Origin: JAKVBK01 sp022447275 | Lineage (GTDB): Bacteria; Pseudomonadota; Alphaproteobacteria; Rhodobacterales; Rhodobacteraceae | Assembly (NCBI GenBank): GCA_047125605.1 | Contig: CP138932.1 | Coordinates: 3,224,001 to 3,288,000, forward strand | Length of the DNA: 64,000 nucleotides | Reading direction: 5' to 3' | Shown: in pieces, positions 47,400-55,175 of the stretch | How positions within the stretch are numbered: position 1 is the stretch's first letter | Layout: each line of letters begins with the position of its first letter | Made by a program: the position numbers and the translations under genes | The notes under the pieces: generated by a model | What the model was told of the DNA's origin: nothing | Databases searched by the model: none | Seen by the model: only the letters and a program-made list of their open reading frames with translations

Positions 47400-50225
47400 A
47401 TGAGCCCGCTTAAAAGAGCAGTAAATGGACTGAATTCACTATTGTGGACTGCTGTTCTGACAGTGGCTATTTGGGGATTTCCCGCACACGCTCAAAACCA
47501 GGATGTCTTACGAGCCCAACGCGGTTTGGCCGTTGGTGGATATGACCCTGGCCCACTAGATGGCTACTGGGGTGGACTAACGGCGTCGGCTTTGTCTGAT
47601 TTCTTGGCGGACTTCAACATTGGCATAACGATTAATGGCCCAGACGATCTCTCAGGTATCGTCTTTGATAATCTAGTTACAGCATTCAACATGCACAATG
47701 AGGCCCTTGAGGGCGAAATTTCTCACTTGCAGGTAGTGGTAAATGTGGATGACGCACGCCATTTACTTGAGCGCACTGGCATCGGGGCTCACCCAGCAGA
47801 GATCGACGAGTTGGTTGGCCTCACTCGGAGTAAGGCGATAAGTCAGATCATCGCAGGGCTTGACGCTCGCCCCCCTCTGCTGCCACAGCCTGCCTGGGTA
47901 GAGGGTGGAGACTTTCCGAATTATTGGCTGCGCTGGGACTATGAGGAGGATGACCGGTCGCGCTTCCGCCTGGCGCGCGATCGGGAAATGAACCAACTGC
48001 GCGCTTGGTGGGTCGACGAGCTTGTAGCCACTGACCGACCGCAAGCCGAGCGCCTCATCCTATTCTGGCACAATCACTTCGTGACCGCCTACTCCGCCAT
48101 TCAGGAGGAGAGCCACGCCATGTATCTCCAGCATCAGCTGTTTCGGCGGCTTGGCCACCAAAACTTTCGCGACCTAGTGACAGCAATTCTGCACGACCCC
48201 GCAATGCTCAACTACCTCGACAATGACCGCAGCCGCGAGGAGCAGCCTAACGAAAACCTCGCGCGAGAGCTGATGGAGTTATTCGTCCTAGGTGAGGGGA
48301 ATTATGACGAGGAGACCGTGAAGGAGGTTGCGCGCGCCCTCACCGGATATGGCTACACCCAGATGGGGCGTCTGGAATTCCAATTTAGCCCCTGGGATCA
48401 TGACGGCGGGCGAAAGACTATCCTCGGACGCACGGGACGCTGGCGAGCCGAGGACGTGGCGGAAATCTTGTTGGATCAGCCTGAGGCCGCAGAGTTTGTG
48501 GCGCGCAAATTTTGGACAGCCTACGTTTCGGAGTTTCATTATGACGAAGAGCAGCTCGCTTCTGTCGCGAGCGCGTTCCGAGATGCTGACTATGACGTGA
48601 AGACGCTCCTGCGCCATCTTCTAGCTTCCCCCGCCTTCTGGGCGGCAGAAAATCGTGGGACGATTGTGAAGAGCCCGGTCGACCTCTTGCTAGGCTCTGC
48701 GCGCTCCCAAGGCTTGGCTTTGGGTGAGGTGGTGTCACTTCCCAATCAGCTAGCCGCCCTTGGCCAAAACTTATTCGAGCCGCCTAATGTGGCAGGCTGG
48801 CCTGGTGCCGGTGACTGGCTGACGCCGTCACGAATTCTCCTGCGCAACGACATGGTCGGCCAGCTAACCGACTACGTCGAGAGCTCTCTCGCAGAGCAGC
48901 CAGCGCCAGTTGCTCAGATGGTGACGGCCTCTACGGAGCCGTCGATGGCCGATGACGAAGAGACGATGGCGTGGGGATCCATACGCGTCCGATATGCCGC
49001 CGAGAATTTTCAAGGCCCGCCCCACTTCCGCGTGTACGTTGTGCAAGAAAATGATGAGGGTGTCCTTCGCTTTGACTGGGTTAGCCCAGTCGTCGTAGCC
49101 GAGGGCGGCATCGACACTGAGCGCTATGGGCGGGTGATGGCGGCTGACCTGCCGTGGCGCGAGGTAGAAATCGCGGTCCCGAGAGAGATCAACCCGGATG
49201 CATTCCGCATATCATTTTTAAATGACAAGTGCTGTGGCGTGGGTGGCTCTGACGGCGGCGACCGCAACTTTTTTGTTGACTGGCTGTCATACGACGACCG
49301 CCTATACCCCGCGTCTTCTGGTGAGCAGAGGACGAACTGCACGTCGCCTAATGATGACCGGGAGCCTGGTCGTCTATACTGTGGCGGACACGTGACCCTG
49401 ACCGAATACGTGACAGAGGAGACGGAGCCGACTTTTGTTCGTAGTAGCAACCAGTTGCTACTTGATCGTGTCGCCTTCGAGTGGGCCGATGAGATGCGTG
49501 GGGGAGACAACTGGGTATCATTTAGTCTCGGCCTCCTGGCCCCGCGCCTGGGGTCCATTGGCGCTGAGGCGATGAAGATCGAGCTTGTCCGTAATAACAC
49601 GCGCGACGCGGGCCAGCGCCTGCTCCTTAAGATCTGGGAGCGCGAGTGTTATCCTAATTGCCTCGGGGCGGCGATGCCGTCTGCGGCCTACGTCAATCGC
49701 GACACGGGTTACCGCGAGATGAACTTCGTCTTAATTGGGCATGAGTGGGATGACGAACGGCGTCAGTGGAATGCGCTCACGGACGAGCAGCGTGCGTTTG
49801 TGTCGTCGCTCTGGATTGCTATGCCCGAGCTGTTGCGGCAGTCCATGCAGGGACGGAATTGGCGTGAGAGTGACGCACAAAGAAAATATGAGACTTGGTC
49901 TGAGTGGCTCACGCTCATGGAGGAAGCCTTGCCGCGCAGCCGCTACGCACAGCACGCTGCTACTGGCGGCTGGGCTCTCAGCGGCGCTCAGGCGGACGTT
50001 AACTCTATGTCGATGATGATGATGTCTATGATGTCAGGATCAGCGAACGGGGCACCTGAGTTCGTCGCCGGCATGCCCGCCGGCGAAGCGCGCGACTACG
50101 TCGAGGACCTATCTGCGGCTGGCCAATTTGCGCAATATTTTTTGACTTCAGCCGGGGGCTCCGAAATGCCCCAATTTGGCCAGCTGGCAGAAGTCTTGCA
50201 ACACCCGATGTATCAACTCAAGTGA
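47400..50225 (+). CDS. Exported DUF1800 protein with peptidoglycan-binding and carbohydrate-binding-like domains
   Basis: This 941-residue protein has a signal peptide (cleavage near AHA-QNQ) and a peptidoglycan-binding-like domain at about 30-70 (AQRGLAVGGYDPGPLDGYWG). The DUF1800 body spans about 115-500 (HLLERTGIGAHPAEIDELVG, WHNHFVTAYSAIQEE, ELMELFVLGEGNYDEE). A xylan-binding-type CBM-like insert follows at about 520-640 (IRVRYAAENFQGPPHFRVYV, NFFVDWLSYDD). A methionine-rich stretch (SMSMMMMSMMSG) lies near the C-terminus. DUF1800 pairs with DUF1501 and is thought to act in the envelope; its chemistry is unknown. The DUF1501 gene follows after 10 bases. Confidence 0.85.
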   Translation: MSPLKRAVNGLNSLLWTAVLTVAIWGFPAHAQNQDVLRAQRGLAVGGYDPGPLDGYWGGLTASALSDFLADFNIGITINGPDDLSGIVFDNLVTAFNMHNEALEGEISHLQVVVNVDDARHLLERTGIGAHPAEIDELVGLTRSKAISQIIAGLDARPPLLPQPAWVEGGDFPNYWLRWDYEEDDRSRFRLARDREMNQLRAWWVDELVATDRPQAERLILFWHNHFVTAYSAIQEESHAMYLQHQLFRRLGHQNFRDLVTAILHDPAMLNYLDNDRSREEQPNENLARELMELFVLGEGNYDEETVKEVARALTGYGYTQMGRLEFQFSPWDHDGGRKTILGRTGRWRAEDVAEILLDQPEAAEFVARKFWTAYVSEFHYDEEQLASVASAFRDADYDVKTLLRHLLASPAFWAAENRGTIVKSPVDLLLGSARSQGLALGEVVSLPNQLAALGQNLFEPPNVAGWPGAGDWLTPSRILLRNDMVGQLTDYVESSLAEQPAPVAQMVTASTEPSMADDEETMAWGSIRVRYAAENFQGPPHFRVYVVQENDEGVLRFDWVSPVVVAEGGIDTERYGRVMAADLPWREVEIAVPREINPDAFRISFLNDKCCGVGGSDGGDRNFFVDWLSYDDRLYPASSGEQRTNCTSPNDDREPGRLYCGGHVTLTEYVTEETEPTFVRSSNQLLLDRVAFEWADEMRGGDNWVSFSLGLLAPRLGSIGAEAMKIELVRNNTRDAGQRLLLKIWERECYPNCLGAAMPSAAYVNRDTGYREMNFVLIGHEWDDERRQWNALTDEQRAFVSSLWIAMPELLRQSMQGRNWRESDAQRKYETWSEWLTLMEEALPRSRYAQHAATGGWALSGAQADVNSMSMMMMSMMSGSANGAPEFVAGMPAGEARDYVEDLSAAGQFAQYFLTSAGGSEMPQFGQLAEVLQHPMYQLK

Positions 50226-50235
50226 GTGCGGAGCA

Positions 50236-51411
50236 ATGAATCGGCGTCAAATTCTTCGATCCCTTTTGGCGGGGCTCGCAATTCCATTAGCGCCTGTGAA
50301 CTTGGCTAAGGCGGCCCAGTCGAGCGGGCGGCGATTGATTCTTGTGGAATTGTCTGGCGCCAACGACGGCCTCAACACTGTGGTTCCATATCGAGACGAG
50401 CGGTATCGCGAAATACGTCCCAAAATATCCTTACGAGAGGACGAGCGGTTCACGCTCACGTCCGATCTAGCGCTGCATTCGTCGCTCACCCCCCTCGGCG
50501 ATGCCTGGGAAGTGGGAGACCTCGCCATTATCCAGGGTCTGGGTTACCCCGGCCAAAACAGATCCCACTTCAAGTCTATCGCTATTTGGGAGACTGGTGG
50601 AGACGGCTCTCAACGCGGTGTAAACGGCTGGCTCACAGAAGATATCATGGGCCTACGTGACGCGGCCGAGGTGGATGCGCACGGAATTAGCCTTGACGGT
50701 GGGATGGGTGTATTCGCGTCGTCGTCAGGGCTGTGGCTGTCGATGACCTCTCTGAACCAATTTGCGACACTGGCCGGCCAGCGTGAACACGCACCTTCGG
50801 TGTCTGGAGGAGATAACCCCGCGCTTGCGATGCTTTTGGATCGCGGCCGCAGCCTAGACACAGCGATGACAAGAATTTCAGCCAAGATTGAGCGTTTGCC
50901 GCGAAGTTCGTCTTTCCGGATTGATGCCGGCGACTTCGGCAGGCAGGCCGCTATGGCCGCGCAGCTCATTGACGCCGGTATCGACGCGCCAGTCTTGAAA
51001 ATAAAGTTAGACGGGTTCGACACACATGAGGCCCAGCCGTGGCGTCACCGGGATTTGCTGCGCGACTTGGGCCGCGGGCTCGCGGGCTTGCGTCAAGCTC
51101 TCATGCAGTCAGGTCACTGGCAGGATACGCTCGTCATGACCTATAGCGAATTTGGCCGCCGCGCCGTCGAGAATGAGTCAATGGGGACCGATCACGGCAC
51201 TGCCGCACCGCATTTTTTGATGAGCGGGGGATTGAACGGCGGGATTTGGGGGGTCCACCCAGACCTAGGAAATCTTACTGAGGGGGATATGGAATTTACC
51301 CTCGATTATCGAACTATGTATCATACAGTTTTGTGTGATTGGTTCGGGCTTGCTCAAAATCGTTTTGAGAGCCATTTTGATCCTGCCCTAGATGGCATCC
51401 TGCGGTCGTGA
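50236..51411 (+). CDS. Tat-exported DUF1501 protein
   Basis: This 391-residue protein has a twin-arginine signal (MNRRQILRSLLAGLAIPLAP), consistent with export in folded form. The DUF1501 body has the sulfatase/alkaline-phosphatase-like features ELSGANDGLNTVVPY, LHSSLTPLGDAWEVGDLAII, YPGQNRSHFKSIAIWETG, DGFDTHEAQPWRH and TDHGTAAPHFLMSGGLNGG, whose Asp/His residues suggest metal binding. It is cotranscribed with the DUF1800 gene, as in many bacteria. GGAG lies before ATG 50236. The substrate is unknown. Confidence 0.9.
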   Translation: MNRRQILRSLLAGLAIPLAPVNLAKAAQSSGRRLILVELSGANDGLNTVVPYRDERYREIRPKISLREDERFTLTSDLALHSSLTPLGDAWEVGDLAIIQGLGYPGQNRSHFKSIAIWETGGDGSQRGVNGWLTEDIMGLRDAAEVDAHGISLDGGMGVFASSSGLWLSMTSLNQFATLAGQREHAPSVSGGDNPALAMLLDRGRSLDTAMTRISAKIERLPRSSSFRIDAGDFGRQAAMAAQLIDAGIDAPVLKIKLDGFDTHEAQPWRHRDLLRDLGRGLAGLRQALMQSGHWQDTLVMTYSEFGRRAVENESMGTDHGTAAPHFLMSGGLNGGIWGVHPDLGNLTEGDMEFTLDYRTMYHTVLCDWFGLAQNRFESHFDPALDGILRS

Positions 51412-51642
51412 GCCCTACCGTCTTTGCTTGGGTTTAAGGTTAACTGCGCTCTCACAGACCCTCTGCCGCCAATACATTCACCACATCATCGCCTTCTGGG
51501 TCAGATCCGGGAGTTTGTCTTACTAATGCGCTTCATGCCCATGAGGTGAATGGATAGCTGCCGCGGCAATGTCAAAGGTGTGCTGATAATGGAAAAAGCT
51601 GCGGAAGCTATCCTAGAAGCCGCTGCTGCGCAGCCGACCTAT

Positions 51643-52212
51643 CGTCCTGAGCGGCCGGCTTGCTAGGTCGCAAGGAGCATTTCTAAGAGCGCTCGAATCC
51701 CGACGGAATCGTTATCTCTTACTGCGACGCCCATGGCGTCCATTGGCTGTCCCCACAACTAAAAGTGATCCGATCATCTGGGGAGTTCGCTCAAAATAAG
51801 AAAATGTTTTCAGAAATACGGCCTCTACCAAGTTTGCGCATTGGAAGCGTGAAATTTGGTCAGCTATCCTTTGTCAGGACTTGGTCGCTTTTGGATAAAG
51901 CAATTCAAAACAATGGTTTGTGTCTGGGGGTGACAATCAACTTTTGAGAAATATTGGTATCAAATGATCCGTCTAACTATTCCAATGAGTCTTTTGCCTA
52001 TACTTTTATGGGCAATTAATTTCAGGGGATTTCTGTAGCTCTCATCGGCGTGCGCTTGCATCTTGCCTTTTGTTTGGGCGGGGACAAAATCGTCCACGTT
52101 ACGTTTGAGAGTGTGTATTTTTAGCTGACTTGATGTGGTTTGGAAGTCGGAGTGTTACCTGGCCGGATGTGAGCGTGCGCCTTTGAAGTGTCTGAGAAGT
52201 GGTTCCTACTGA
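51643..52212 (+). repeat. 570-bp direct repeat, copy 2
   Basis: This is the direct-repeat partner of 44796-45364, ending 20 bases before the second Hint gene and so supplying its promoter region. The two copies differ by scattered substitutions and a net one-base indel. The preceding 51412-51642 holds no gene. Confidence 0.9.
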
Positions 52213-52231
52213 AAATCAAAAGAGGTAGCGC

Positions 52232-53296
52232 ATGGCTCTGCAAACGTTCAACGCATATTCGCAAACTGACGTCGGTGTTTTGGGAAATCCCTTTGGCGCC
52301 GGTGGAAAAAGCTTCGTCCACTGCGGCTCCAATCCAGTTGCAACTATTGTGGTCAAAGACGATGACGCAAGGCTGGATGTTCCGCAGGGTACGAGCTCAA
52401 GAGCGCAAATTACGCCTGAACGAGGCGAGCTGCTGGTAAGCATAAACGGAGACACAACACACGCCGGGCAGGATATCACAAGTTCGGTACGCTTTGCGGT
52501 CACCGGATCTGACGGCAGCTCTTTCGATGCGCAGGTCGTTACAGCACAGGACGCAACCGGCTACCTGCCGATCGGTATTGGAGGCAGCTCTTTCGGCGGC
52601 CACGAGGGGGCTTCTTACTTTGTGTTCGGACAGGACCTGATTGAGGGCGTGACCTATTCCTTCTCCCCGGTGATTGCGATCGGCCAAGTGGATGACGCGC
52701 TTATTGAAAAGCAAGTCGCCTGCTTCACGTCAGGCACATTGATCAAGACCCAGCAGGGCGACATGCCCATTGAGGAGCTTTGTGAGGGTGACATGGTTCT
52801 GACGATGGACCGTGGATACCAACCAATTCGCTGGATTGGATCGTTCAAGCGGTCTGCCCAAGGTGATCTTGCACCTATCCTGGTCCGCAAGGGCGCTCTT
52901 GGGAACGATCGTGATCTGCGCGTCAGCCCCCAGCACCGTATGCTTTTACAAGGCTGGCAGGCCGAGATGTTCTTTGAAGAGCAGGAAGTGCTGATCTCAG
53001 CCAAATCGCTGGTGAATGATCACTCCATCATTCGAGAAGAGGGCGGTGAGGTCGAATATTTCCACATGCTCTTTGATACGCACGAGATCATCTGGGCCGA
53101 GGGCGCGCTTTCGGAAAGCTTCCATCCCGGGGAAGAGGGCTGGAATGCCTTGGAGCAAGCCACTCGGAATGAAATCCTCGCGATCTTCCCGCAGCTTGCT
53201 GTCGGCGGTTACGCAACTTACGGCGCACCGGTCCGCACAAGCCTTAAACCCCAAGAGGGTGATCTGCTTGGTGAGTATATGGCGACGTTCTGCTGA
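52232..53296 (+). CDS. Hint-domain (Hedgehog/intein-type) protein 2
   Basis: This 354-residue protein has an N-terminal beta-rich region of about 165 residues unlike that of Hint protein 1. The Hint module begins at QVACFTSGTLIKTQQGDMPI and continues through MVLTMDRGYQPIRWIG, DLRVSPQHRMLLQGWQAEM, SLVNDHSIIREEGGEVEYFH and LFDTHEIIWAEGALSESF. The C-terminal 190 residues are close to those of protein 1 in both protein and DNA, so the genes share a recent common origin. AGAGG lies before the ATG. It is the last gene before the right island end. Self-cleavage is a family property and is not shown here. Confidence 0.88.
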   Translation: MALQTFNAYSQTDVGVLGNPFGAGGKSFVHCGSNPVATIVVKDDDARLDVPQGTSSRAQITPERGELLVSINGDTTHAGQDITSSVRFAVTGSDGSSFDAQVVTAQDATGYLPIGIGGSSFGGHEGASYFVFGQDLIEGVTYSFSPVIAIGQVDDALIEKQVACFTSGTLIKTQQGDMPIEELCEGDMVLTMDRGYQPIRWIGSFKRSAQGDLAPILVRKGALGNDRDLRVSPQHRMLLQGWQAEMFFEEQEVLISAKSLVNDHSIIREEGGEVEYFHMLFDTHEIIWAEGALSESFHPGEEGWNALEQATRNEILAIFPQLAVGGYATYGAPVRTSLKPQEGDLLGEYMATFC

Positions 53297-53485
53297 GGGC
53301 GCTGAAGGAGCGCCTCTATCGACGGCAGACCGAAACTGTGGACATGTTGGGGACGCGAGAGCGGCTACGTTTGGCGGAGTAGATCCGATCTCGTGGCTCT
53401 GAACCTTTGGGCTCACACGCATCTATGGAAAGATTTGATCCTAGCCGACTTGTCCTAAACAGAACGACTTGTCAGTCAAATGCCG

Positions 53486-53508
53486 TTTCTGGGACCGGCC
53501 CCAGAAAT
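53486..53508. repeat. Palindrome just inside the right island end
   Basis: The segment TTTCTGGGACCGGCCCCAGA and its last bases form an 8-base-arm palindrome (TTTCTGGG with CCCAGAAA) related to that at 28472-28495. The pair marks both ends of the island. The remaining bases from 53297 to 53780 outside this and the attachment repeat show no gene. Confidence 0.55.
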
Positions 53509-53580
53509 ACCAAATAATCTTGGGCGTACCGCGAAGTTTCCTTGCGGTTTCGCCCATATTTTTCTGGGCTTTGACAATCT

Positions 53581-53650
53581 AGCACTGTCTTCGGGAGGCT
53601 GGGGTCGGAGCTGCGAATCCTCTCACTCCGACCAGTCAAATCAAGGGCTT
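53581..53650 (+). repeat. Right attachment repeat (attR), tRNA-Pro 3' fragment
   Basis: This 70-base copy of 28371-28440 has three substitutions, one in the anticodon-arm part and two in the T-arm. It lacks the 5' half of the tRNA and cannot fold as one. The last 37 bases are identical to the left repeat. Confidence 0.88.
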
Positions 53651-53780
53651 AAACTATATCTGCGCTGCCAAAAACGGAGGCGATGTGTCGTATGATGTGT
53701 TTTTCTGACCGCACTACCGTTCTTGATCAGCCACTCTAGCAGCCAACCCTATGGCAGTTGTGTCAGAAAGCTTGCGACAG

Positions 53781-54947
53781 TTACACAGAGCTCAATACCG
53801 AACTTGAATGAACCAGAGCATTTTGGGCGACAAACTGCATCAGTTCGGTGTACGCCCACATATTTTCTTCTGCGGCAGAGAAAGGGAGTATCGTCTCCGA
53901 CTGCGGGCTTTCAAAGCCGTTCTTTGTATGAACAATGCGGCAACGGATGTCATAAAGAAGCTCAGCGATATCAGGTCGGTGATCATAGTCTTTTCGAACG
54001 ATGTTTACGGTTTTATCCGTAATGCCCTTTTGTTTTTTGCTTAAGATTTCTGAGATTTCCTCGTTATCCTCAAAAAACTGTTTTACGTCGTCCAAGGACA
54101 AAACCTCCAACATCGTATCCTTCATCTGCTCGCGCTCGCTAGAGCCGACACGTCCACTGCCTGATATTGTGGCGACCAGCTTAGTAAGGTCAGATTCTCG
54201 ATCCACTCTAAAATTGGGGTGTTTAAGAATCTTCCGCGCGCCTCTTACTGCTTCGAGCTTGGCGAAGTTTGGAAAGTAGTATTCAACCACCTGATAATAA
54301 GCCAAAAATTGTAAGAGCGGCATTCCGCGAGCACTTTTTGCATACCAATACAATGAGACTGGCGCCTTGTCGTATTCGAAGGCCGGAAATTGTATGTTTG
54401 TCGGTTCATCAGCGTTGAAGCCTCTGGGCCTGACTGGACGACGCCTTCGGATCGTCTTTCGAAGCGCCAAGGCCACTCCCCTCTCAATGTCCAGCTGGAA
54501 AAAAAGCGATTTGGAGATCGTTTCCAGTGCGTTCAGTGCTGAAGCGTACTTTCGCTCTCCTCCAAGAGAGATTTTCAAACTTAGCGGCGGGCGACTTCTG
54601 AGACGAAAAGCCAGGGCGGCAAGCTCTTCTGTACATTTCGATAACTCAACTGAAACCCCGTCTGGTCGTTCAGCCCGAAGTGCAAACTCTTCCTCTTCTT
54701 CTTCGCTTCCGTCTTCTTCATCATTCATTGAAATTTGAGGAAAGCCCAACCGCCGTTCCAAAACCGACATGCCGTATGGCTCTCTTCCTATAATAGCGGC
54801 TTCAATTTCCCCTTTTTTGAGGTCTACGATTGCTTCGTAATCGGCCAAAAATGAAAACCGCTCAAATTCAATCGACAATAGCTGGCTTGCCCTTTCTTGT
54901 GAGGACACCTCAATGTGACGCCCCTCTTTCCCTGCAGGGAAAACCAC
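53781..54947 (-). CDS. HEPN-motif protein of unknown function
   Basis: This product of at least 388 residues is probably cytoplasmic. Near the C-terminus the helix DIAELLYDIRCRIVHTKNG carries R-x4-H, the catalytic motif of HEPN ribonucleases found in many toxin and anti-phage systems. The middle contains LLQFLAYYQVVEYYFPNFAK, also typical of HEPN-like helical bundles, and residues 80-90 are a run of acidic residues. The frame starts with GTG at 54947 but stays open, with coding-like residues, for 33 more codons to an ATC at 55046; no ATG, GTG or TTG exists there. It sits 130 bases outside the right island end. Confidence 0.72.
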   Translation of the reverse strand: MVFPAGKEGRHIEVSSQERASQLLSIEFERFSFLADYEAIVDLKKGEIEAAIIGREPYGMSVLERRLGFPQISMNDEEDGSEEEEEEFALRAERPDGVSVELSKCTEELAALAFRLRSRPPLSLKISLGGERKYASALNALETISKSLFFQLDIERGVALALRKTIRRRRPVRPRGFNADEPTNIQFPAFEYDKAPVSLYWYAKSARGMPLLQFLAYYQVVEYYFPNFAKLEAVRGARKILKHPNFRVDRESDLTKLVATISGSGRVGSSEREQMKDTMLEVLSLDDVKQFFEDNEEISEILSKKQKGITDKTVNIVRKDYDHRPDIAELLYDIRCRIVHTKNGFESPQSETILPFSAAEENMWAYTELMQFVAQNALVHSSSVLSSV

Positions 54948-55175
54948 ATAAGAATAGATACTTACGTCATCTTCATATTGGATTTCGCGGGTATCCGTTT
55001 CAAGTCCTGCTTCATCTGCCCTTTTCGATTGTGCGCTCCTCTTGATCGAGCCTTAGGATGCTCGAACAGAAAAACTGGGATGGATGCCTGCGCAGCAGCG
55101 GAGGTAGGGTGTCTCGGTAGAGCGTCATCCGGCAGCGGCGCTCTGAAATGGCAACATCGAAGGGACCTGACGGCG

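Larger units (their letters stand above)
28371..53650. mobile_element. Genomic island of about 25 kb integrated at tRNA-Pro(CGG)
   Basis: The left end lies in the 3' part of tRNA-Pro and the right end is a 70-base degenerate copy of the same segment (67 of 70 bases the same, the last 37 identical). A tyrosine recombinase gene is located near the tRNA end (31257-32306), the classic arrangement for an integrative element. The contents are accessory: two Hint proteins, an ECF/vWA pair, exonuclease I, ankyrin/coiled-coil proteins, a glycosyltransferase, secreted DUF1800/DUF1501 proteins, and several insertion-sequence scars. No conjugation or phage structural genes are seen, so it may be a mobilisable or decayed island. 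Confidence 0.85.

Noticed and set aside
28371..53650. Reading the island as a prophage
   Set aside because: An integrase is present, but no capsid, portal, tail, terminase or lysis genes are visible.
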